NCBI RefSeq assembly: GCF_029623955.1
Contig: NZ_JARSBP010000007.1
Coordinates: 186,001-250,000 of the forward strand
Source of the DNA: Mycobacterium sp. 236(2023)
GTDB lineage: Bacteria; Actinomycetota; Actinomycetes; Mycobacteriales; Mycobacteriaceae
Length of the DNA stretch: 64,000 nt
Reading direction: 5' to 3'
Below are positions 51,738 through 59,788 of this stretch, one piece after another (the first letter of the stretch is position 1; each line of letters begins with the position of its first letter). The notes under the pieces are model-generated. The model ran no database searches, had not been told where the DNA came from, and saw nothing but the letters and a program-made list of their open reading frames with translations. A program made the position numbers and the translations under genes.

Positions 51738-52558
51738 ATGCCATCGGGCTTAACGATGTTGCCGCGGCCCGCACCTTCCTGTTCGTCCCAGCAGATCGGC
51801 CCGACCGGTTCGCCAAGGCAGTAGCGACCGGCGCCGATGTCGTCGTGCTCGACCTCGAAGACGCCGTGGCGCCCATAAACAAAGACCTTGCCCGCGACCA
51901 CGCGCGCACCTGGCTTGCGGCAGGGAACACCGCGATGGTGCGGATCAACTCGAGTCAGACGAGCTGGCACAACGCTGACGTCGAGCTCATCAAGGCCTGC
52001 GGCCCACCCGTCATGCTGCCCAAAGCTGAGCGGTCGGCACACGTCCGCCGACTACTCACCGCTGGCGCACCGGCGGTGGTGCCCCTCATCGAGACAGCGC
52101 TCGGCGTGCACCAGGCTCGCGCGCTGTGCGCCGTCGCGGGTGTGCCGCGCATCGCGTTCGGCAGCATCGACTTCGCTACACAGCTTGGCATTCGTCCCGA
52201 CGATCAGGACGCGCTGCACACCTACCGGTCGCTGCTCGTCCTCGCCTCGGCTGCCGCCGGGCTGGCGCCGCCGATCGACGGAGTGACGACAGCATTCACT
52301 GACCCCGAGAAGCTGATCGCTGACGTCGCCTACGCGCGGCGACTGGGGATGACAGCGAAGCTGTGCGTCCATCCGGCACAGGTGAGTATCGTCCACGCCG
52401 CCAGCGTGCCGTCTGAAGACGAGATCCTGTGGGCGCAGGCCGTACTCGGCGCCGACACCGCCGACGGCCACGCTACGACGGTAGCGGGAGAGATGATCGA
52501 CACCGCCGTGGTGGAACGGGCCCGCCGCATCGTCGCCGCCGCCGCACGCCGCGGCTAG
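51734..52558 (+). CDS. CitE-like lyase (citramalyl/malyl-CoA lyase family)
   Basis: A 274-residue HpcH/HpaI-CitE TIM-barrel protein. Motifs: LFVPADRPDRFAKA (CoA binding), VVLDLEDAVAP, MVRINS, VPLIETALGVHQARAL (metal Glu), RIAFGSIDFATQLGI (metal Asp) and KLCVHPAQVSIVHAA. Stand-alone CitE-like enzymes cleave citramalyl-CoA or malyl-CoA derivatives. After the hydratase gene the most natural reaction is citramalyl-CoA to acetyl-CoA and pyruvate, as in itaconate breakdown (established for related enzymes). It ends in a hairpin shared with the convergent amidohydrolase gene. Confidence 0.9.
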   Translation: MNAIGLNDVAAARTFLFVPADRPDRFAKAVATGADVVVLDLEDAVAPINKDLARDHARTWLAAGNTAMVRINSSQTSWHNADVELIKACGPPVMLPKAERSAHVRRLLTAGAPAVVPLIETALGVHQARALCAVAGVPRIAFGSIDFATQLGIRPDDQDALHTYRSLLVLASAAAGLAPPIDGVTTAFTDPEKLIADVAYARRLGMTAKLCVHPAQVSIVHAASVPSEDEILWAQAVLGADTADGHATTVAGEMIDTAVVERARRIVAAAARRG

Positions 52559-52579
52559 CGTCCCCGACTCGCTAGCCGC
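52551..52579. terminator. Bidirectional hairpin terminator
   Basis: A perfect 10-bp stem (GCGGCTAGCG at 52551-52560 with CGCTAGCCGC at 52570-52579) and a 9-base loop. It contains the stop codon of the lyase gene and precedes the end of the convergent amidohydrolase gene. No U-tract. Confidence 0.75.
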
Positions 52580-52589
52580 AGCGCGGATC

Positions 52590-53777
52590 TTAGACCGCCG
52601 CCAGTTGCGTTGCCCGCGGGAAGCGCAGCATCCGTCGGGCGTTCTCCTCCACGATCAGGGTGCACTCGTCGTCGGGTACCTCAGCGAGCACCTCGGCGGC
52701 ACGCTTGCGAGAGTTAGGCCAGTTCGAATCCGAGTGCGGGAAATCAATTTCGAGGGTTATCCGGTCGACGCCCACGATGTGGCGGTTGGCGAGCCCATGC
52801 TCGTCATCGATGAAGCATCCCCAGAAGTGCTTGCGGAAAAGATCCGACGGCCGGGTGTCGAAATCGATGGGCTGGTAATAACGATGGCGTTCCCACACGT
52901 AGTCCGTGCGCTCCAAAATGTAGGGCAACCAACCGATGCCGCCCTCGGCGAGAGAGAACTGCAGCTCGGGAAACTGCTGGAGCTTGCCCGAGAGCAGCAG
53001 GTCGACAGTCGACCACATCAGGTTCGTGGAGAACAGCGCAATCGCTACCGCGAACGGCGCGTCATTGACCGCGTCGGGCTTCGCGCTGGCCGCCAGCGAG
53101 GCGAAGGAGAAGCCCGGTACGTAAGAGCCAGAACCGAAATGCAAGGAGACCGGCATCTGCGCCTCTGAGCACACGCGCCACAATCCGTCCCAATGATCGG
53201 AGTGAAACGACGGCAACCCCAGGGGCACCGGACTGTCCGGGAACGACACTGTCCGGGCGCCTTTATCTGCGAGCCGTTCGGCTTCGGCGACCGACGCATC
53301 GATGTCCCACGTGGGCAGGATGCCTAGCGGGATATATCGATCCGGCGCGACCGCGCACCATTCGTCGATGTAGAAGTCGTTCCATGCCTTGACGCAGAGA
53401 AGCGCCAGGTCCTTGTCGGCGGCCCGGTGGAATGTGCCGCCGGCGAATCCGGGGAACGACGGGAAGCATAGAGCAGCCTGCACCCCGTCGAGGTCCATAT
53501 CCGCGATGCGCGCGTGGGGGTCATAGCAGCCCGGGATCATGTCCTCGTAGCGCACTGGGTCCAAGCCCCATTCTTCCTGCGGCTTACCTGCTACAGCATT
53601 CAGCCCGATGGTCGGATACGTCTGACCGTCGTACACCCAAATGTGCTTGCCGTCCTCTTCGACGATGCGCGGACCGCGCTCTCGCAAGCTTGCGGGTAGG
53701 CGGTCCGACCACACCCTCGGATGCTCGACTAGGTGGTCGTCGACCGAAACGATCTGCATGTGGTCTTGCAGCGGCAT
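52590..53777 (-). CDS. Amidohydrolase-2 family metal-dependent hydrolase
   Basis: About 395 residues from the ATG at 53777, which has GGGAGG seven bases upstream; the open frame runs 49 codons further across the promoter. A TIM-barrel amidohydrolase: VDDHLVEHPRVW near the start (the usual HxH is replaced by DDHxxEHP), DMDLDGVQAALCFPSFPGF, SLHFGSGSYVPGF and EIDFPHSDSNWPNSR with the conserved Asp-His. Such proteins include decarboxylases and C-C hydrolases such as those acting on ring-cleavage products. Reaction unknown here. It is divergent from the coiled-coil protein gene. Confidence 0.88.
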   Translation of the reverse strand: MPLQDHMQIVSVDDHLVEHPRVWSDRLPASLRERGPRIVEEDGKHIWVYDGQTYPTIGLNAVAGKPQEEWGLDPVRYEDMIPGCYDPHARIADMDLDGVQAALCFPSFPGFAGGTFHRAADKDLALLCVKAWNDFYIDEWCAVAPDRYIPLGILPTWDIDASVAEAERLADKGARTVSFPDSPVPLGLPSFHSDHWDGLWRVCSEAQMPVSLHFGSGSYVPGFSFASLAASAKPDAVNDAPFAVAIALFSTNLMWSTVDLLLSGKLQQFPELQFSLAEGGIGWLPYILERTDYVWERHRYYQPIDFDTRPSDLFRKHFWGCFIDDEHGLANRHIVGVDRITLEIDFPHSDSNWPNSRKRAAEVLAEVPDDECTLIVEENARRMLRFPRATQLAAV

Positions 53778-53880
53778 TGCTGGCCTCCCTAAATCTGACG
53801 CTATGTCTTGATTTCTGACGATCAATCTCACACGATGGTAAAGACGAAAGACGAACCTGTCTATAAGGAGTTGTTGGACG
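53778..53880. promoter_or_regulatory. Divergent promoter region with GATCAATC site
   Basis: This 103-base region separates the amidohydrolase and the coiled-coil protein gene. TGACGATCAATCTCA at 53816-53830 resembles the operator-like sequence at 49666-49680 (13 of 15 bases). It may bind the same regulator as the 49.7 kb operon. Confidence 0.45.
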
Positions 53881-54192
53881 ATGAGCGCGAACGATCCCGG
53901 CGGAGATGCGATCGAACGTGGCAAGCTCGACGAGGATGATCATGATCTGTTGACGTTCGTCGAGGTGGCCGAGCGGTTGTCGGAGGAGGTGCGCGATGCC
54001 GAAAGGCGCGTAGCGCAATTGGAAGCAGAAGGCGGTGGGGCGCTCCAGCTGGCGCGCACCAGGCTGTCCGAGTTGCGTGCGGCAGCCGAACGAAACACGG
54101 CCAGCAACATCAACGACGCGAATTTTGAAAAGTTCTTCGGTTACCCTGGCAAGGCCAAGCGCAATTTGGCTACTCCGCCGACTGACCCGTAA
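53881..54192 (+). CDS. Small coiled-coil protein of unknown function
   Basis: A 103-residue acidic protein. Residues 20-75 form a likely coiled coil (LLTFVEVAERLSEEVRDAERRVAQLEAE and LARTRLSELRAAAERN); the C terminus FEKFFGYPGKAKRNL is basic. AAGGAGTTG upstream of the ATG is a reasonable ribosome site. No catalytic motif or membrane segment. It lies 33 bases before the tandem TetR gene in the same direction, so it may be co-transcribed with it or with a regulatory function. I do not recognise a family; homologues would be needed to say more. Confidence 0.75.
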   Translation: MSANDPGGDAIERGKLDEDDHDLLTFVEVAERLSEEVRDAERRVAQLEAEGGGALQLARTRLSELRAAAERNTASNINDANFEKFFGYPGKAKRNLATPPTDP

Positions 54193-54225
54193 CCATGGAA
54201 TGGCGCTGGGCGTGACGAGAATGCG

Positions 54226-55533
54226 ATGACGAGCCCCAAAACACTGCGACGCGCCGGCTATGCGCCAGACACGACATCGGTCGGACGGCGGGGCCAGCAC
54301 ACCCGCGAGCGCATCCTCGCTCGCGCCGCCGACTTGTTCGTCGCGCACGGCTATCACGACACCTCGATCGAAAGCATCGCCAAAGCCGTCGGCGGTTCGC
54401 GCGCGGTGATCTACCAGTACTTCCCCAGCAAAGTGGAGATATTCAACGAGCTGGTGGCCGCCTCCGAACCCGCCGTTCTCGCGCACATCACGAGTCTGGA
54501 CGGCCTAGGGCCCGACGAACGCGGGATCGATGCACTTCATCGCTGGCTGACCGGATGGGCGACGCTCTACGACCGGTACGCAGTCGTCTTCGCGGCCCTG
54601 CCCGGAGTGGGCACCGTCGAGAACAGCGCCGGATCCACGGCCGGAGTCGCACCGGGACGCCACACCGAGATCATCGCCGCCACACTGGCGCGTTCTGGGG
54701 TGCACGGCATGGAGCCCACCGACGCGGCAGCTGCACTCCTGCGTATCTGTCACATGCTGAACCTGGCGCGATTCCGGGCAATGTTCGGCCTGGACAACGC
54801 TTCTGGGGTTCCCGCATCGCTAACTGCGGCAATGCAGCGCCTGCTGTTCCCAGAGACGCCGGCTCCTGTCATAGCCAGGGTCGCCGAGCCCTCCCCCGTC
54901 CGTTCCTCGGGCGCGGGCACCGAGGATACGATGGCCGCCGAGTGGACTACCAGCGAACCGGACGACGCCGCCGTGTCGCCTATCCGCCAAGACATCCTTT
55001 CGGCAGCCTCTGTCGTGTTCGCTGAACGCGGGTACTTCGCCGCGTCCGTGGACGATATTGCCGCAGCTGCCGAGGTAAGCCGTGCCACCCTTTATCGGCA
55101 TTTCCGCAGTAAGGCACTCATTCTCGATGAGCTGAGCACGTGGGCGGCCGTCGAATGCGCTCACTTAGGTGCTGATCTACGGGGGAGCGCACAGCACGCC
55201 GATGTCGATGAATTGCATTCGTGGCTCAGCCGATACGTTCGCTATCACCGTATGTACGCAGGCGTGATCCGCGCGTGGTATGACGGGGCGATCAGCGGAC
55301 TACCCTCGGGCCCAGCCATTGTCGCGAGCATCAACGAGCTCCACCGAGCGGCGCAGTCGGTGTTCGACGCGTTCACTCCGCCACCGTCGATTAGACGCGA
55401 GGTGGCAGCAGCGATCTTCCTCGCCGTGCTCGGGCGGCTCTCGGAATACGCGGTGGCCGAGTACCCCAGCGATAATGATTACGACGCTGCGACTTTCATG
55501 CTGCTTGTCCTGCAGCGCGCGCTACTGACCTAG
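54226..55533 (+). CDS. Tandem (two-in-one) TetR-family regulator
   Basis: A 435-residue protein with two complete TetR helix-turn-helix domains in one chain. The first is at about residues 26-70 (RERILARAADLFVAHGYHDTSIESIAKAVGGSRAVIYQYFPSK), the second at about 253-298 (RQDILSAASVVFAERGYFAASVDDIAAAAEVSRATLYRHFRSK). Each is followed by a helical ligand-type region; a Pro/Ser/Thr-rich linker covers about 212-250. TetR proteins normally act as dimers with one HTH per chain of about 200 residues, so this looks like an internal fusion of two regulators. Single ATG frame without interruption. Confidence 0.92.
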   Translation: MTSPKTLRRAGYAPDTTSVGRRGQHTRERILARAADLFVAHGYHDTSIESIAKAVGGSRAVIYQYFPSKVEIFNELVAASEPAVLAHITSLDGLGPDERGIDALHRWLTGWATLYDRYAVVFAALPGVGTVENSAGSTAGVAPGRHTEIIAATLARSGVHGMEPTDAAAALLRICHMLNLARFRAMFGLDNASGVPASLTAAMQRLLFPETPAPVIARVAEPSPVRSSGAGTEDTMAAEWTTSEPDDAAVSPIRQDILSAASVVFAERGYFAASVDDIAAAAEVSRATLYRHFRSKALILDELSTWAAVECAHLGADLRGSAQHADVDELHSWLSRYVRYHRMYAGVIRAWYDGAISGLPSGPAIVASINELHRAAQSVFDAFTPPPSIRREVAAAIFLAVLGRLSEYAVAEYPSDNDYDAATFMLLVLQRALLT

Positions 55534-55550
55534 CGATACCTCACCCTGGG

Positions 55551-56528
55551 TCACACCAGTGTGAGGAAGCGTGCCAATCGGCCGTTGATGATGTCTTCTG
55601 CCTCGCCGACGATCCGCGCGACCAAGTCTGCGACCGTCGGAATGTCGTTGATCAGACCCATGGCCGTCCCGACCGTCCAGATCCCGGCGTCGATGTCGCC
55701 GTCGTCGAAGACCTTGCGGCCGCGCACACCGGCCACCAGATCCTTGACGTCCTCGAACTGACCGCCGCCCTTCAGGATGTCGACGACCTCACGCGACACC
55801 ACGTTGGACGCCACCCGCGCCGTGTTGTGCAGGCTGCGGAAGATAAGTTCCGTGCCGCGCTCGTCACCGGCGACGATGGCTTCCTTGACGTTCTGATGAA
55901 TGCAGGACTCCACGGTGCACATGAACCGCGACCCCATGTTGATGCCGTCGGCGCCCAGCGCCAGCGCCGCGACCAAACCGCGGCTGTCGGCGAACCCGCC
56001 CGAGGCGATCATCGGGATCTCTATCTTGTCGGCCGCCGCCGGGATCAGCACCAGGCCGGGAACGTCGTCCTCACCCGGATGACCCGCACACTCGAAGCCG
56101 TCGATGCTGATGCCGTCCACACCCAGGCTCTGCGCCTTGACCGCGTGACGCACCGAGGTGCACTTGTGCAGCACCTTGATTCCGTTGTCGTGGAACATCG
56201 GAAGGTGCGGCGCCGGGTTGGAGCCCGCTGTCTCGACGATCTTGATGCCGGCATCGACGATCACCTGGCGGTACTCGTCATAGGGCGGCGGGTTGATCGC
56301 GGGCAGGATCGTCAGGTTCACGCCGAACGGCTTGTCCGTCAGATCCCGCGTCTTGGCAATCTCGTTGGCCAGATCCGCAGGCGTCGGCTGCGTCAGCGCG
56401 GTAATAAAACCCAACGCGCCCGCATTCGCCACGGCCGCAACGAGTTCCGCGCGGCCCACCCACTGCATGCCACCCTGGGCGATCGGGTGCTCGACACCGA
56501 ACGTCTCAGTGAACTTCGTCGCCAGCAT
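55551..56528 (-). CDS. Nitronate monooxygenase-like FMN enzyme
   Basis: About 325 residues from the ATG at 56528 (MLATKFTETFGVEHPIAQGGMQWVG); the open frame extends 23 codons further and is not favoured. A TIM-barrel FMN protein of the NMO/2-nitropropane dioxygenase family: GALGFITALTQPTPADLANEI, KPFGVNLTILP, FECAGHPGEDDVPGLVLIP, IPMIASGGFADSRGLVAALALGADGINMGSRFMCTVE. Mycobacterial members often sit in lipid and steroid clusters and may be enoyl reductases rather than nitronate oxidases. It is convergent with the tandem TetR gene (17-base gap). Substrate unknown. Confidence 0.9.
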   Translation of the reverse strand: MLATKFTETFGVEHPIAQGGMQWVGRAELVAAVANAGALGFITALTQPTPADLANEIAKTRDLTDKPFGVNLTILPAINPPPYDEYRQVIVDAGIKIVETAGSNPAPHLPMFHDNGIKVLHKCTSVRHAVKAQSLGVDGISIDGFECAGHPGEDDVPGLVLIPAAADKIEIPMIASGGFADSRGLVAALALGADGINMGSRFMCTVESCIHQNVKEAIVAGDERGTELIFRSLHNTARVASNVVSREVVDILKGGGQFEDVKDLVAGVRGRKVFDDGDIDAGIWTVGTAMGLINDIPTVADLVARIVGEAEDIINGRLARFLTLV

Positions 56529-56975
56529 GGATTCTCTACCTTCCGCTCTGATTGTGCCCGGGGCGTGCAGTCCGCGCCGACATAATTCGATAGACATTAG
56601 TATGCATTACCGGCTTGACTCCGCTCGCGGGGATACTGCGCCGGGCGTGTGATTCGACTATGCGGCCATCGCCACCACGGACCACCCGACGAGCCAGGGC
56701 GGGCGTCCCCAGCTGTGCCCTGAGGCTGAATAGGAGTACCCGCAAACGATTTCCGCGCGACGCCCGACCGCCCTCAATGATGGCATCTGGGAGGCTCGCC
56801 GTGGAACCGATGGGCCTGTTGTGACCGAGGGGAATCAAGCGTCGCGCAGGCACGTCCGTGTGGAAACCGACATAGGTTGATGTAGCCGTAAATTTTTTGG
56901 CAAACTGACCTCATCAATCGATTTAATCTGTAACGATTTATGCGTAAGAAGTTACACAACAGGTGAGGAGCCCGC
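56529..56975. other. Divergent intergenic region before the exported protein gene
   Basis: About 447 bases between the NMO-like gene and the exported SnoaL protein. Two AT-rich parts stand out: ATAATTCGATAGAC near 56583, likely for the NMO-like gene, and CAATCGATTTAATCTG near 56914 with AACGATTTATG behind it, likely for the exported protein. Both resemble the AAATCGAT-type elements elsewhere. The middle 56600-56870 holds no credible gene. Confidence 0.5.
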
Positions 56976-58247
56976 ATGACCCCCAGCAACAAGCAGTGCC
57001 AGGTAGTGGCGCCGGCACTGCGTGCGCCCGAATGCACCACCCGGCGCAAGCCCCGACGAACCCTGTTCGCAGGGCTGCAAAAGGCCGCCATCCTCGGCGC
57101 GGTCGCGGTCCTGCCCATTCCGGTGGTTGCCGGAACCGCCAACGCCCAGGCGGTGCAGGTGATCTCACAGATCCACTCTGTCTCCCAGGAGGTCGTGCTC
57201 GTAAACTCCTACCAGGACATCAGCAATCTGCATTACCGTTTCATCGAACTGCTCGACGCGCGCGATAACGCTGGCATGGCGGCACTGTTCGCAAATGGCA
57301 CCTTCGAGCTGAACTTCCGCAACACGTTCACGGCCACCGGAGAGGAGGCCGTTTTCGCGCTGCTGCAGCGACTCTTCCCGACCAAGCCCACCGCCGAGGC
57401 GTGGAGCCGCCACTACGTGACAAACCTCATCATCGAAACTGATGACGAGCTAGGCACGGCGACGGACCGCCTGTACTCGTCTGCGTGGGGTGTGCGCGCC
57501 GGAAAACCCGCGCACTTCGTCGGCATGGGGCGACACGTCGGCGATTTTGAGCTCATCAACGGCGAATGGGTGTTCAAGAAGCTCGTAATCTACGCCGACG
57601 TCGACTATCCCTACCCTGTTGACCAGCCGGAAGAACCGCCGCAGATCAGCTTCGAAGAGGCATTGAACGCCTTCGTGCAAGCGGTGGCGGCAAAGGTGAG
57701 CACCTTCGTGTCCGCGGTCAGCGACGTCTTCAACGCCGTGGTTTCGACCGCGGTGCGAATCGTCAAGGCTGTGCTCAATGCGGTGTTCAACCCCGGACAG
57801 CAACCGCAGACCGCAACAGCCCTCGCAACCGTCGCGGACGACAGTCAATCCTCTGCCGACGCCTCGGCCGCAGATGCGACAGAGACCGAAGGCGAGGATG
57901 CCGCCGAAAGCATCGAAGACGGTGCAGCCGCGGATAGTGCGGACGTGCCCGAGAATGCCGAGCAGGTCGGTGAAGTCACTGACACGATCGAGGAAGCCGC
58001 AATCGTCGAGGAATCCGACGCGGCCGCCGTGTCTGCCGGGCAGTCCGAAGCCGAAAGCGCCGACGCTCCTGACATTTCTATCGACGCCGAGTCCACCGAC
58101 GATGACTCGGCCAGCGACGCCGGTGCCGAGGCTGAAGACCAGGCTGCCGACACCGGAGATGCCGACGACACGGATTCTGCTGACACTAAGTCAACCGATG
58201 CCGGTACGGACGACAACGGATCGGACGACTCCACCAACGCCGAGTAA
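56976..58247 (+). CDS. Exported SnoaL-like protein with acidic low-complexity tail
   Basis: A 423-residue protein. A long signal peptide (hydrophobic LFAGLQKAAILGAVAVLPIPVV, cleavage near ANA-Q57) is followed by an NTF2/SnoaL-like domain at about 75-200 (DISNLHYRFIELLDARDNAGMAALFANGTFELNF, HYVTNLII), a helical part (about 215-265) and an acidic tail of about 155 residues made almost only of Asp, Glu, Ala, Ser and Thr. The tail should be disordered and extracytoplasmic. GTGAGGAG upstream of the ATG supports the start; a clear terminator follows. Function unknown; ligand binding in the envelope is an inference. Confidence 0.85.
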   Translation: MTPSNKQCQVVAPALRAPECTTRRKPRRTLFAGLQKAAILGAVAVLPIPVVAGTANAQAVQVISQIHSVSQEVVLVNSYQDISNLHYRFIELLDARDNAGMAALFANGTFELNFRNTFTATGEEAVFALLQRLFPTKPTAEAWSRHYVTNLIIETDDELGTATDRLYSSAWGVRAGKPAHFVGMGRHVGDFELINGEWVFKKLVIYADVDYPYPVDQPEEPPQISFEEALNAFVQAVAAKVSTFVSAVSDVFNAVVSTAVRIVKAVLNAVFNPGQQPQTATALATVADDSQSSADASAADATETEGEDAAESIEDGAAADSADVPENAEQVGEVTDTIEEAAIVEESDAAAVSAGQSEAESADAPDISIDAESTDDDSASDAGAEAEDQAADTGDADDTDSADTKSTDAGTDDNGSDDSTNAE

Positions 58248-58265
58248 CTGCAGTAGGGCAGTCCG

Positions 58266-58302
58266 GTAGGTCCCCTTCCCCGTCATGGTGGAGGGGACCT
58301 AC
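58266..58302 (+). terminator. Terminator of the exported SnoaL protein gene
   Basis: GTAGGTCCCCT at 58266-58276 pairs perfectly with AGGGGACCTAC at 58292-58302 around a 15-base loop, 19 bases after the stop codon. It is a good intrinsic hairpin without a U-tract. Confidence 0.8.
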
Positions 58303-59788
58303 TGGCGTTTACCTCCATCATCTGGAATCCCGTGTATCCCGGTAGCGACACCTGAGACGTGCTCATGACGGTGCAGGTCGTATGTGAAGTCGCCGCAACG
58401 TTCCGACCAACCGGAGTCAAGTCTGCGCCCCTCCATGGGCATCGCCGATGCGATCAGCGCCATCCTGCCGTCGATTCTCTTCAACGGTGTGACGGCGGCA
58501 GGGATCGCTCAACCGATTGGTAACTAGCAGACCTCGGTCACCGCGCACGGCTCGCAGCTCGCGATACGTGCGCACCGACCAGTATCGGACGATCGAGCGG
58601 TGATGAGGTGTAACAGTCTCGCTGACGGGCGTACCCTGACCGCTTCGTCAGTCCGAGGTCATGGAAGTGCCGTCCTTGGAGGGGTTTTCGCGCCACACCA
58701 CGCGCAAGTAGTTAAGCTGCGTGATCACATTTGAAGACTGCGGGCTCGCGTGCTCGCGTTGCTTGAGTGCCGCCTTGTGCCAGGGCGATGCCAAGTGGCT
58801 GCTGCCCTGGTCAGCGACGTGTTGTCCTTGAAAGCAATCATTGCTCACGCAACTATGCGGGGTGCGCGCGCCGAGAGCTCGCAGTCTGCCCCGACAGCGG
58901 AGGTCGAGCCTCGTGCAGCAACGATCATCGCCCGTAAGCCGGATGCTAAGAAGTCAGCCAACCGGAATCGTCAGCTTGCTCGGAGGTGACAATTGCGAGC
59001 GTTACCAAACACTGTCATGGATATTGACTTATCCATCGCTCATAGGGCAGCGCCGGCTGACTGCAACCGTCAGTGCAAACACGACACCTTCACAGGGACA
59101 GCGTCGGACCGCAGCTGTGGCATTGAGATTGGGAGTTCGCATTCTCCGACTGACAAGATGACGACTAGGAAGCCCCTCGGGCGCTCGCTGCCGGTGCTGT
59201 GGTGGGATCGGCTGAGGACGAAACTTATGCGCGGTTGCGTTGTCGATCAGTTGTTGTGGAGTGAGGCGGCGATTCCGAAGTCGTCAACCGTTGGCCACGG
59301 CCAACGCTTGCAGCGGACGGGGTGACGGTTCAGGAATATGCAGGAATGGAATATGCAATGTTACCAGTACAACTTAGATCGCATGTCTCCCAACGGATTT
59401 GTTGATGGTTGTTGTTGTCGTTCCTGTTCCCCTCTTGTTGTTGGTTGGTGTCTACCGATGTCTTCGTCATCGTTGTCCCTGCTTCATCATCCGGCTATTG
59501 TCTGTTATGGATCGGCTGCATCAATATGGTACGACGATCTCGGTCGGCATCGAAGGCACGGCGCCCGCAGCCGTCACCTATGCCGGCCCCGCATCAACTC
59601 CGTCGAATTGCCTTGCCCGAACCGCAAACTCTGCAGAAACAACGGCGAGAGCGACCCCGCCGAAGCCGCCGCACGCGCCGTCCCGGCACGTCACCAACTC
59701 AGCGACCTCAAGCACGGTGGCGGCCCCATCGAATCAATTCGGGCGCTCAGGGTCGCCAGAGAAGGCGCCGTCAAACAATTCAGACCAA
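58303..59788. other. Gene-poor region with repeats
   Basis: Nearly 1.5 kb without a convincing gene. A 30-codon frame at 58435-58527 (MGIADAISAILPSILFNGVT and on) has coding-like GC at third positions but no ribosome site and may be a remnant. CGTTGGCC at 59289-59296 and GGCCAACG at 59299-59306 form a palindrome; GGAATATGCA is repeated at 59333 and 59348. Bases 59330-59520 are much less GC-rich than the rest of the window, suggesting decayed or foreign DNA. Confidence 0.5.
59289..59306. repeat. Palindrome with 8-bp arms
   Basis: CGTTGGCC and GGCCAACG flank two bases. It is followed 27 bases on by the direct repeat GGAATATGCA (59333-59342 and 59348-59357). No neighbouring gene start makes it an obvious operator. 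Confidence 0.5.
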
